Source: an uncultured Eubacteriales bacterium
Lineage (GTDB): Bacteria > Bacillota > Clostridia > Christensenellales > Borkfalkiaceae
Length of the DNA: 15,437 nt
Reading direction: 5' to 3'
NCBI GenBank assembly: GCA_900549005.1
Contig: URMT01000035.1
Span: 1-15,437, forward strand
Part shown: positions 7,980-14,318 of the stretch, in pieces
Numbering within the stretch: position 1 is the stretch's first letter
Layout: every line of letters begins with the position of its first letter
The notes under the pieces: model-generated
What the model saw: only the letters and a program-made list of their open reading frames with translations
Told to the model about the DNA's origin: nothing
Databases searched by the model: none
Program-made: the position numbers and the translations under genes

Positions 7980-8020
7980 GCAGTTTTGGGCGCCGCATTG
8001 TCTGCGGCGCCCAAAACTGC
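7980..8020 (+). terminator. Terminator hairpin after the esterase gene
   Basis: The perfect 18-bp stem pairs GCAGTTTTGGGCGCCGCA (7980-7997) with its complement (8003-8020) around a TTGTC loop, followed by ATTTTATG. The T tract is short, but the stem is very stable. The remaining sequence up to the pflA promoter (8021-8125) shows no further feature. Confidence 0.7.
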
Positions 8021-8125
8021 ATTTTATGTCCGTCTGCCGTCGTTTTCGTCATTGTGCCGCCCGCGGGCAAATACACAATATATTGTGGTTGTTAAAAATT
8101 TACAAAACAAAATACGGAAAAATCC

Positions 8126-8155
8126 TTGACATTGTACCCATACTGTTGTTATAAT
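8126..8155 (+). promoter_or_regulatory. Promoter of the pyruvate formate-lyase operon
   Basis: Both hexamers are perfect, TTGACA (8126-8131) and TATAAT (8150-8155), with an 18-bp spacer. Transcription would start near 8162, giving a leader of about 270 nt that contains the riboswitch. Confidence 0.85.
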
Positions 8156-8193
8156 CTATGCAGATACCGCAGATAGCCTGCGATATATAAATA

Positions 8194-8314
8194 GGCCCGT
8201 CGCAACTGACGAATAATACGCGGAGGCGCGCATTCAAACGGGGCAACCCGCCTGTGTGTAAATACCGCGGGGGAGTGGTCGGGCGTAAGGTTTTTTGTCG
8301 TTCGTCTGGGCAGT
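8194..8314 (+). promoter_or_regulatory. ZTP/ZMP riboswitch aptamer (pfl motif)
   Basis: The leader contains the conserved blocks of the pfl motif in order. P1 is GCCCG (8195-8199) pairing with CGGGC (8280-8284). The block ACTGACG (8205-8211) matches the consensus ACUGRCG. A P2 arm pairs CGCGG (8219-8223) with CCGCG (8265-8269) and, further in, AGGCG (8224-8228) with CGCCT (8249-8253). GGGGAG (8270-8275) follows P2 directly, and CGTCTGGGCA (8303-8312) matches the CCGCCUGGGCA block of the 3' domain. The class binds ZTP and ZMP (AICAR phosphates), which accumulate when 10-formyl-tetrahydrofolate is short, and turns on one-carbon and purine genes. The class was named for its location upstream of pfl genes, which fits. 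It was recognised by eye from motif memory; no covariance model was run. Confidence 0.85.
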
Positions 8315-8358
8315 TTGGTCTTATCCTTAAAGGGGTAATGTTCAACCGCCCATTTTTT
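8307..8358 (+). terminator. Candidate riboswitch-controlled terminator before pflA
   Basis: TGGGC (8307-8311), part of the aptamer's conserved 3' block, can instead pair with GCCCA (8348-8352). GTT (8313-8315) pairs with AAC (8344-8346), and TTATCC (8321-8326) with GGGTAA (8333-8338), followed at once by six T residues (8353-8358). Ligand-stabilised aptamer would block this fold and allow readthrough, the known ON mechanism of many ZTP riboswitches. The middle of the stem is weak (mismatches and G-U pairs). Confidence 0.55.
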
Positions 8359-8431
8359 AACCTTTCGGCCGCCGTAATCGCGGCGCAATAAAAAAACGGC
8401 AAAGCAGGCGTAAGGTTTTAAAGGTCGGTTT

Positions 8432-9163
8432 ATGAACGGAAGAATACATTCCTTTGAAAGTTTCGGCACGGTAGACGGCCCGGGCATACGCTACGTTGTG
8501 TTTATGCAGGGCTGCCCGCTGCGGTGCAAGTACTGCCACAATCCCGATACCTGGAACTTCGGCGGCGGAAGCGAATATTCCGCGGAAGAAGTCGCGCGCG
8601 GCGCGCTCAGGTATAAAAGGTATTGGCGGGGCGGCGGCGGGGTCACCGTATCTGGCGGCGAACCGCTCGCGCAGATAGATTTCGTCACCGAACTCTTCCG
8701 CCTTCTCAAAGAGGAGGGAGTGCACTGCGCCGTCGATACTTCTGGCATAACATTCAATCCGCAGAGCGCCGAAAGCGTGCAAAAGCATACCCGCCTTCTT
8801 GAATATTCCGACCTGTTTTTATTGGACATAAAGCACATCGACCCTTCGGGCTGTAAGGCCCTTACGGGTGCAGACAACAGAAACGAGCTCGCCTTTGCCC
8901 GCTTTCTTTCTGAAAGCGGCAAGGATATGTGGATAAGGCAGGTGCTCCTTCCGGGCGTGACCGACGGGGAAGAGAGTCTTTTGCGCACCCGCGACTTCAT
9001 CGATACGCTTAAAACTGTGAAGAGGGTAGAGGTTTTGCCCTACCACACGATGGGCGAGGTAAAGTATAAAAACCTCGGCATAGATTATCCGCTCGCGGGG
9101 GTAAAACCTCCCGATAAAGAGAGCGTAGAGCTTGCAAAAAAAATACTCGGCGCGGCGCGTTGA
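8432..9163 (+). CDS. pflA: Pyruvate formate-lyase activating enzyme (radical SAM)
   Basis: This 243-aa protein has the normal PflA length (about 246). The radical-SAM cluster motif CxxxCxxC is C28, C32, C35 (GCPLRCKYCHNPDTW), preceded by the FESFGTVDGPGIR segment typical of glycyl-radical-enzyme activases. A glycine-rich SAM-binding stretch GGGVTVSGGEP follows. There is no additional ferredoxin-like insert, which separates PflA from activases of other glycyl-radical enzymes. With a [4Fe-4S] cluster it cleaves S-adenosylmethionine and abstracts hydrogen from the active-site glycine of PFL, which here lies on a separate polypeptide (11783-12025). The ATG follows AAAGG (8420-8424) by 7 nt. It is the first gene of the operon downstream of the riboswitch and is followed after 88 nt by the thioredoxin-like gene. 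Confidence 0.94.
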   Translation: MNGRIHSFESFGTVDGPGIRYVVFMQGCPLRCKYCHNPDTWNFGGGSEYSAEEVARGALRYKRYWRGGGGVTVSGGEPLAQIDFVTELFRLLKEEGVHCAVDTSGITFNPQSAESVQKHTRLLEYSDLFLLDIKHIDPSGCKALTGADNRNELAFARFLSESGKDMWIRQVLLPGVTDGEESLLRTRDFIDTLKTVKRVEVLPYHTMGEVKYKNLGIDYPLAGVKPPDKESVELAKKILGAAR

Positions 9164-9177
9164 ATTTTCAATTGCCC

Positions 9178-9229
9178 CGCACATATGCCTTAAATAACGG
9201 CATAAAACATATATGCCGCAACTAACGGC
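9178..9229 (+). repeat. Intergenic repeat family B, two tandem copies
   Basis: The gap between pflA and the thioredoxin-like gene holds a diverged unit (9179-9201, GCACATATGCC then TTAAATAACGGC) followed by a close match to the family (9207-9229, ACATATATGCCGC then AACTAACGGC). No T tract follows, so it does not look like a terminator. Confidence 0.6.
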
Positions 9230-9251
9230 AAAAAAATAATTAAAAAGAATT

Positions 9252-9566
9252 ATGTCAGTCAACACACACAAAACATTTGAAGAGCGCGGCGTCTGCCTGG
9301 TTGAAATAGGCGGCTCGGCGTGCGCGGGCTGCCACCAGCTTATGCCCGCCGCAAGGGAGGCAGCGGCAAAGTTCGCAATTCCCTTCTATTACTTCGACGC
9401 CGAAGAGGCGCGCCCGCTGATTGAAGCGTGGCAGGTAAAAAGCGTGCCGTCACTGTATCTTGCAGACGAAGGCAGGCCGTTTGCCGAAGCCCACGGCTAC
9501 CAACCGCAGGAAATACTCGAAATCTGGATAGAATATAAGTTACAGGAGCATAAAAATGGAAAATAA
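9252..9566 (+). CDS. Thioredoxin-fold protein embedded in the pfl operon
   Basis: This 104-aa protein has a thioredoxin layout: a strand ending CLVEIGG, the redox motif CAGC at 24-27 at the start of a helix, and the cis-proline segment VKSVPSLYL with P66, then the GY-containing C-terminal helix. Unlike classic thioredoxins (WCGPC), no tryptophan precedes the motif and the inner pair is Ala-Gly, so its redox potential and partner may differ. The last 11 nt overlap the start of pflB, a sign of translational coupling and matched expression. The site before its own ATG is weak (AAAAAGAA). A plausible role is reduction or protection of thiols in PFL or its activase, but this is inference; I know no standard PFL component of this type. 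Other start codons are not attractive. Confidence 0.82.
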   Translation: MSVNTHKTFEERGVCLVEIGGSACAGCHQLMPAAREAAAKFAIPFYYFDAEEARPLIEAWQVKSVPSLYLADEGRPFAEAHGYQPQEILEIWIEYKLQEHKNGK

Positions 9567-11598
9567 GTTTGCAGGCCGCCCCGAATGGGAAGGCTTTGTT
9601 TCAGGCAAGTGGAGCGACGACGAAGTCAACGTGCGCGACTTTATCCAGCGCAACTATACCCCCTACGAGGGAGGGGAAGAATTCCTCGCGCCCGCGACCG
9701 AGGCCACCAAAAAGCTGTGGGACGAGGTTCTTGAACTCTCCAAAAAGGAGCGCGAAGCGGGCGGCGTTCTGAATGCCGATACCTCCATAGTTTCCACGCT
9801 CACCTCGCACGGGGCGGGCTATATAGATAAAGACCTCGAAAAGATAGTCGGTTTGCAGACCGACGAGCCCTTCAAGCGCTCGTTGCAGCCCTTCGGCGGC
9901 ATAAAGATGGCCGAACAGGCGCTCAATATGTACGGCTACGAAATCGACCCCGAGGTCAAAGGAATTTTCACCAAATACCGCAAAACGCACAACGACGGCG
10001 TATACGACGTATACACCCCCGAAATGCGCCTTGCCCGCCGCGCGCATATCTTGACGGGCCTGCCCGATACCTACGGCAGGGGCAGGATAGTGGGCGACTA
10101 CCGCCGCGTGGCGCTCTACGGCACCGACTATCTTGTAAAGTGCAAAGAGAGGGACAAGCTCAATTTAAACGGCGATATGACGCCCGACAAGGTGCGCGAC
10201 AGGGAAGAGATTTCAGAGCAGATAAAGGCGCTCAAAAATCTTGCCAAGATGGCGGCGCTGTACGGCAAAGACATCACCCGCCCCGCGGCAAACGCGGAAG
10301 AGGCGGTGCAGTGGCTCTACTTCGGCTACCTCGGCGCGGTAAAGGAACAGAACGGCGCGGCGATGTCGATAGGCCGCAACTCGACATTCCTCGATATCTA
10401 TATCGAGCGCGACTTGAAGCGCGGCACCCTCACCGAAGAGCAGGCGCAGGAGATAATCGACCAGTTCATAATGAAGCTGCGCATAGTAAAGTTTATGCGC
10501 ATAAAGGAATATAACGAGCTGTTCTCGGGCGACCCCACGTGGGTAACCGAATCAATCGGCGGTATGGGCGTAGACGGCAGAACGCTGGTAACCAAAAACT
10601 CCTTCCGCGTGCTTCACACGCTCGAAAATTTAGGCCCCGCGCCCGAACCCAACCTCACGGTGCTGTGGTCAACCCGCCTTCCTTCAAACTTCAAAAAGTA
10701 CTGCGCAAAGGTCTCTATCGCAACCTCGGCAATCCAGTACGAAAGCGACGATTTGATGCGCCCCGAAATGGGCGACGACTATTGCATAGCGTGCTGCGTA
10801 AGCTGTATGCGCGTCGGCAAGGATATGCAGTTCTTCGGCGCGCGCGCAAACCTTGCAAAGTGCGTGCTGTACGCCCTCAACGGCGGCGCAGACGAGCTGT
10901 TGAAGGATAAGGCAACGGGCAAGCCCTTGCAGGTTTCGCCCCGCTTTATGCCCGTCCTCGGCGACGGCGCGCTCGACTTCGACGACGTAATGTCCAAGCT
11001 CGAACAGATGATGGACTGGCTTGCCGGCCTCTACGTCAACACCCTCAACGTCATTCACTATATGCACGATAAGTACTGCTACGAGGCGTTGGAGATGGCG
11101 CTGCACGATACCAACGTTCACCGTTTCTTCGCAACGGGCGTTGCGGGACTTTCTTGCGCGGCAGACTCGCTCTCGGCTATAAAGTATGCAAAGGTATACC
11201 CCGTCCGCAACGAGGACGGCATTATAACCGACTTTAAGATAGAGGGCGACTATCCCAAGTACGGCAACAACGACGACAGGGTAGACCAGCTTGCCGTATG
11301 GCTTGTAAAGACCTTTATGACCAAGATAAAGAGCCACACCACCTACCGCGACAGCGAGCCCACAATGTCGGTGCTCACCATAACGTCCAACGTGGTATAC
11401 GGCAAAAATACGGGCAACACGCCCGACGGCAGAAGGGCAGGCCAGCCCCTCGCGCCCGGCGCAAACCCTATGCACGGCAGAGATAAAAACGGTGCGCTCG
11501 CCTCGCTCGAATCTGTGGCAAAACTGCCCTACGAATATTCGCGCGACGGCATATCCAACACATTCTCCGTAACCCCCGGTTCCCTCGGCAAAAATTAA
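9556..11598 (+). CDS. pflB: Pyruvate formate-lyase catalytic subunit lacking the glycyl-radical domain
   Basis: PFL converts pyruvate and CoA to acetyl-CoA and formate in anaerobic metabolism. This 680-aa protein matches PFL from the N-terminus onward and has the adjacent catalytic cysteines C413-C414 in [14 protein letters not shown], corresponding to Cys418-Cys419 of E. coli PflB. Two neighbouring cysteines mark PFL/ketobutyrate lyase rather than diol dehydratase or choline lyase types. The sequence ends at [16 protein letters not shown], where E. coli PflB (760 aa) continues with about 80 residues carrying Gly734. That missing part is encoded by the next gene at 11783-12025, in a different frame, so this subunit cannot hold the radical alone. 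The start has AGGAG (9544-9548) 7 nt upstream, inside the thioredoxin-like gene. There is no internal frameshift. Specificity for pyruvate over 2-ketobutyrate cannot be settled here. Confidence 0.95.
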   Translation: MENKFAGRPEWEGFVSGKWSDDEVNVRDFIQRNYTPYEGGEEFLAPATEATKKLWDEVLELSKKEREAGGVLNADTSIVSTLTSHGAGYIDKDLEKIVGLQTDEPFKRSLQPFGGIKMAEQALNMYGYEIDPEVKGIFTKYRKTHNDGVYDVYTPEMRLARRAHILTGLPDTYGRGRIVGDYRRVALYGTDYLVKCKERDKLNLNGDMTPDKVRDREEISEQIKALKNLAKMAALYGKDITRPAANAEEAVQWLYFGYLGAVKEQNGAAMSIGRNSTFLDIYIERDLKRGTLTEEQAQEIIDQFIMKLRIVKFMRIKEYNELFSGDPTWVTESIGGMGVDGRTLVTKNSFRVLHTLENLGPAPEPNLTVLWSTRLPSNFKKYCAKVSIATSAIQYESDDLMRPEMGDDYCIACCVSCMRVGKDMQFFGARANLAKCVLYALNGGADELLKDKATGKPLQVSPRFMPVLGDGALDFDDVMSKLEQMMDWLAGLYVNTLNVIHYMHDKYCYEALEMALHDTNVHRFFATGVAGLSCAADSLSAIKYAKVYPVRNEDGIITDFKIEGDYPKYGNNDDRVDQLAVWLVKTFMTKIKSHTTYRDSEPTMSVLTITSNVVYGKNTGNTPDGRRAGQPLAPGANPMHGRDKNGALASLESVAKLPYEYSRDGISNTFSVTPGSLGKN

Positions 11599-11604
11599 AA
11601 AGGA

Positions 11605-11628
11605 GCGGCAATATGCCGCAACTAATGC
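11605..11628 (+). repeat. Intergenic repeat family B, copy at the PFL split
   Basis: GCGGCA-ATATGCCGC followed by AACTAATGC begins only 6 nt after the pflB stop codon. It matches the copy before clpC (3987-4010) except for one missing base in the centre and a T for C in the tail. Confidence 0.65.
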
Positions 11629-11669
11629 AGGATATTTGTAATCGGCGCAATTGCACATCTTCAAATTTT

Positions 11670-11742
11670 GTCATTTTGACCGAGCGAAAATTCCATATCC
11701 CCCGTCATTTCGACCGAGCGTAAGCGAGCGGAGAAATCTCAA
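11670..11742 (+). repeat. Intergenic repeat family A, partial and full copy at the PFL split
   Basis: A truncated copy (GTCATTTTGACCGAGCG, 11670-11686) is followed by a complete one (11704-11742, GTCATTTCGACCGAGCG ... GGAGAAATCTCAA). Together with the family B copy they fill most of the 184-nt gap between the two PFL genes. Confidence 0.7.
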
Positions 11743-11782
11743 TTATAAAACATTCAGAATTAAAAAATTAAGGAGTAATATT

Positions 11783-12025
11783 ATGGCAGCAAAATCAGAC
11801 AGAGTAGATAACCTTGTAAATATGATAGATGCCTACGTAGAGGACGGCGGACATCACCTCAACGTAAACGTGTTCAACCGCGAAACGCTGTTAGACGCGC
11901 AGGCCCATCCCGAAAAGTACCCTCAGCTTACGGTAAGGGTATCGGGCTATGCAGTGAACTTCAACAAGCTCACCAAAGAGCAGCAGGACGACGTAATCTC
12001 GCGTACCATACACGAAAGCCTGTAA
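11783..12025 (+). CDS. grcA: Stand-alone glycyl-radical domain, GrcA-like subunit of split PFL
   Basis: This 80-aa protein corresponds to the C-terminal glycyl-radical domain of PFL. It contains [18 protein letters not shown] (22-39), [18 protein letters not shown] (43-60) with the radical-bearing Gly55, and a [11 protein letters not shown] tail. E. coli PflB and the stand-alone spare part GrcA (YfiD, 127 aa) share this domain; here there is no GrcA-type N-terminal extension, and the protein starts just where pflB stops. The two parts together total 760 aa. A strong AAGGAG site (11771-11776) lies 6 nt upstream of the ATG. Since the pflB product has no radical domain, this protein must be essential for activity rather than a repair part, unless another full-length PFL exists in the genome. 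It ends the operon before the terminator at 12095. Confidence 0.93.
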   Translation: MAAKSDRVDNLVNMIDAYVEDGGHHLNVNVFNRETLLDAQAHPEKYPQLTVRVSGYAVNFNKLTKEQQDDVISRTIHESL

Positions 12026-12094
12026 TATCCCGTGTTTAAAGCCTTATATTGCGGCGCACTTTGCCGCAAATAAAGGTATATCGGTAAAAAAGTC

Positions 12095-12137
12095 CCGCCC
12101 CGCGGCGCAAAAAACTTTGCGCCGCGGGGCGGTTTTT
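12095..12137. terminator. Bidirectional terminator between the pfl operon and the zinc-ribbon gene
   Basis: The perfect 17-bp stem pairs CCGCCCCGCGGCGCAAA (12095-12111) with 12116-12132 around an AAAC loop and is followed by TTTTT on the plus strand. Six A residues (12086-12091) supply the T tract on the minus strand, so it can end both convergent units. Confidence 0.88.
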
Positions 12138-12184
12138 CATTTTTTATTTGAACAACAAATAAGCCTTCTATTAAATTTTTATTC

Positions 12185-12673
12185 TTACTTCAACTTTGCG
12201 CCGCATTTTTCGCAGAACTTGCCGTCTTTAACCTTTTCGCCGCAAACGGGGCAAGTTATGGTGAGTTCGCCGCCGCAGTGACGGCAGAATTTTGCGTCGT
12301 CTGCGTTGCCTTTGCCGCAGTGCGGGCAAATATTTTCTTCTGTGCCTTTAACTGCGCCCGCAATGGCGCTTACGGCGGGCGTAATTTCTTCGCCCGCTTC
12401 ATTTATTACCGGTACAGATTCGTTTTTAACGTAGCGGGAAAGTTCTCTTCTGTATCCCATAAGGCAAATCATTCCGCCTATGCCGAGCATAGGCAGCCCT
12501 GCCATCAGTCCCCAGAAAAGCGAAGGCATTTCTCCGTTCTGTGTAGAGATTATCATATCAACAAATCCCATAATTGCCAGGCCTAACCCGCATAGCGCAA
12601 CAACAGGGCCTACTATTTTGAGTATCTTTTTCGTCTTTTCGTGCTTTAAGTTCTTGTTGTCGTTATCGTTCAT
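12185..12673 (-). CDS. Two-TM membrane protein with double zinc ribbon
   Basis: This 162-aa protein has a charged N-terminus, two hydrophobic segments (about 18-42 and 51-74) and a C-terminal pair of zinc ribbons: C116/C119 with C130/C133 (CPHCGKGNADDAKFCRHCG) and C141/C144 with C154/C157 (CPVCGEKVKDGKFCEKCG). This is the common DUF-type zinc-ribbon layout of Gram-positive membrane proteins, where the ribbons are probably cytoplasmic and structural. No specific function can be assigned. It has its own promoter (12692-12720), a strong AAGGAGG site (plus-strand 12679-12685) close to the predicted transcription start, and shares a bidirectional terminator with the convergent pfl operon. It appears to be a monocistronic unit. 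Confidence 0.82.
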   Translation of the reverse strand: MNDNDNKNLKHEKTKKILKIVGPVVALCGLGLAIMGFVDMIISTQNGEMPSLFWGLMAGLPMLGIGGMICLMGYRRELSRYVKNESVPVINEAGEEITPAVSAIAGAVKGTEENICPHCGKGNADDAKFCRHCGGELTITCPVCGEKVKDGKFCEKCGAKLK

Positions 12674-12691
12674 ATTTCCCTCCTTGCAAAC

Positions 12692-12720
12692 ATTATATCA
12701 TATGCCCGTGTTCAAGTCAA
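12692..12720 (-). promoter_or_regulatory. Promoter of the zinc-ribbon membrane protein gene
   Basis: On the minus strand a -35 TTGACT (12720-12715) and a perfect -10 TATAAT (12697-12692) are separated by 17 bp. The predicted start lies near 12685, so the leader would consist of little more than the ribosome-binding site. Confidence 0.72.
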
Positions 12721-12810
12721 TGGCGGCTTTTAAAGGCGATTTATAATACTCCGTCTTTCAAAAGCGCGTAAATATGCAAGCAAAAACGGCAGTGCAGGCG
12801 AAGGGCATAC

Positions 12811-12860
12811 AAAAAAACGCCGCAGGCGCGCGGGGCTTGTTTGTCCCGCGCGCCTGCGGC
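12811..12860 (-). terminator. Terminator of the ferritin-like gene
   Basis: The perfect 16-bp stem (12845-12860 with 12819-12834, GCCGCAGGCGCGCGGG) has a 10-nt loop and is followed on the minus strand by seven T residues (12817-12811). It begins 32 nt after the stop codon. Confidence 0.88.
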
Positions 12861-12892
12861 ATATATAACGTAGCGTATCCGCAATAATTTTT

Positions 12893-14134
12893 TTACTTCG
12901 TTCTTCCCACGTTCACGTTGTCGCACTCGCGCGAGCGCAGGCTCTTTACGGGGTGTTCGCCGTCCTGATAGCGGTAGTCCTTGCCCCACGTCTTAATCGC
13001 CTTTTCAATCACGAGGTGCGAAGGCGCCCTTGTACCGTCCGATAAAAACTTCTCCTGGAAGGTGAAAAAGCGGTAATCGTCGGGCAGGCGCGAAAGTTCG
13101 CAATAGCCTTCGTCCTTCATTGTCAGCGTAATCGTCTCTTTGAGTACCTTGCGTATATACTCCTTGTTTGAACCGAGTTTTAAAAGGCGGGGGAACTCGC
13201 CGCTGCCCACAACTTCTTCATAGCTCTTCTTTTCGTACTTTTTCAAAAGCGCCGCGGCCGTTTTCAGGTGCGCTGTTTCCATTTTATAGTGCTCCATCCA
13301 TATGCGCTTAATATTTTCGTCGCTTTCGTCCTCATACATAGAATAATACAGCCAGCACTCTGTGTACTCGTGCATCACCCACATTTCAAGCCAGCTCGTG
13401 TTGGGGTCTTTCAGGCTCTCGTACTGCGTCACGTGCGCCTCTTCAATCATCGCAATTTCGGCATACAGCCTGCGCCCCAAATCGTTCTTATACCACTGCG
13501 CAATGTTCATATAATAGTTCATAGTCTGCTGTTCTGCGGCGGTTATTGTGTTCACCACCAGCTTGCTGTAAAGGTCGGCTGTCTTGCAGTATATGTGCGG
13601 CTTTACTTCGTCCGCAGGGAAGCGGTGTTCGGCAATGGTGGGGCGGCCGGGCATAATTTCGGTAAACTTGCCCACCAGCATATCGGCGTCTATGCCCTTG
13701 TCCATCTTCAAAAGGTTTGCGTAGCGGTAAAGGTGGTCAAAGTCCTCCAAAAGCGCAAAGTTGAGCGCCTTTATGTTGTTTTCGTCCTTTTCGTGAATGG
13801 CGAGGGTGGCGGTAAGGTCAACGGCAAGCTGTTCGTAACCTATCGTAGTTTCCAATATGCTCTCGCTTATCGGCTTCAAACAGCTTATGCGCTTCTGTTG
13901 TTGCTGTTCCTGCCTGCGCACTACGGCAAGCGCCTGCTTCACTTCGGGAATATCGCAGTGCCTTGCAAATTGGTGCATAAACCAGGCCGACTCAAACTCC
14001 GTGCCGTTCATAAGTATTACGCGCGTCTTGGTGTAGGGCGAGGTCTTTTCCTTGTTGTAGCTCTTGGGGTACATCTTTTTCAGCGGTAAAAAGTTGTTTT
14101 CAAGCGATTTGCTTCTCTCTTTAAAAGGGTTCAT
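12893..14134 (-). CDS. Ferritin-like putative diiron protein, function unknown
   Basis: This 413-aa protein is helical and rich in Glu, His, Tyr and Met. It carries repeated carboxylate/His signatures of the ferritin-like superfamily: E101 in a helix, D131-x-x-H134 (EDFDH), E201, E231-x-x-H234 (EEAH), E256 and E286-x-x-H289 (METAH). Two E...ExxH pairs suffice for one diiron site, so the third set is unusual. There is no signal peptide, rubredoxin domain or membrane segment. Such domains occur in oxidases, rubrerythrin-like peroxidases and iron-storage proteins; which applies is not readable here, though oxygen or peroxide handling would suit an anaerobe. I chose the ATG at 14134 because GGAGG (plus-strand 14144-14148) lies 9 nt upstream; a longer in-frame start at 14206 lacks such a site. 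It is monocistronic, with a terminator on each side. No clear promoter was found upstream. Confidence 0.75.
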   Translation of the reverse strand: MNPFKERSKSLENNFLPLKKMYPKSYNKEKTSPYTKTRVILMNGTEFESAWFMHQFARHCDIPEVKQALAVVRRQEQQQQKRISCLKPISESILETTIGYEQLAVDLTATLAIHEKDENNIKALNFALLEDFDHLYRYANLLKMDKGIDADMLVGKFTEIMPGRPTIAEHRFPADEVKPHIYCKTADLYSKLVVNTITAAEQQTMNYYMNIAQWYKNDLGRRLYAEIAMIEEAHVTQYESLKDPNTSWLEMWVMHEYTECWLYYSMYEDESDENIKRIWMEHYKMETAHLKTAAALLKKYEKKSYEEVVGSGEFPRLLKLGSNKEYIRKVLKETITLTMKDEGYCELSRLPDDYRFFTFQEKFLSDGTRAPSHLVIEKAIKTWGKDYRYQDGEHPVKSLRSRECDNVNVGRTK

Positions 14135-14261
14135 AAAAATCGTCCTCCGCGCACTATTTTTGCCATAATTTTTGCCGTTTAACCTCAGAACATCGCATTT
14201 TTGCACGCAAAAGGCAAAAAATTTACAATAACCCTGCCTGCCGCAGATGTTTTTATATAAA

Positions 14262-14304
14262 AATCGGGTGCGGGGCGCAAAATTTTTGCGCCCCGCACCC
14301 GATT
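14262..14304 (-). terminator. Terminator of merR
   Basis: The 19-bp perfect stem (14262-14280 with 14286-14304) is GC-rich with A/T at the apex and is followed on the minus strand by TTTTATATAAAA. It starts 14 nt after the merR stop. Confidence 0.8.
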
Positions 14305-14318
14305 GCCTTATGATGCGG

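Noticed and set aside
8100..8487. Minus-strand frames across the pflA leader
   Set aside because: They cover the promoter and riboswitch, where non-coding conservation explains the sequence; no ribosome-binding site or domain is seen.
10684..11664. Long open frame on the minus strand opposite pflB
   Set aside because: It lies antisense to strongly conserved pflB sequence and has no recognisable protein features.
11651..11782. A longer glycyl-radical protein starting at 11651
   Set aside because: The extension is translated from family A repeat sequence and has no good ribosome-binding site; the ATG at 11783 has AAGGAG and matches the domain start.
11598..11783. The PFL split as a simple frameshift sequencing error
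   Set aside because: The gap is 184 nt with several in-frame stops, contains known repeats from this window, and the second gene has its own ribosome-binding site; one inserted or missing base would not restore a single frame.
11783..12025. The small gene as a complete GrcA/YfiD repair protein only
   Set aside because: GrcA has an N-terminal extension and coexists with full-length PflB; here the neighbouring PflB lacks the domain, so a subunit role is more likely.
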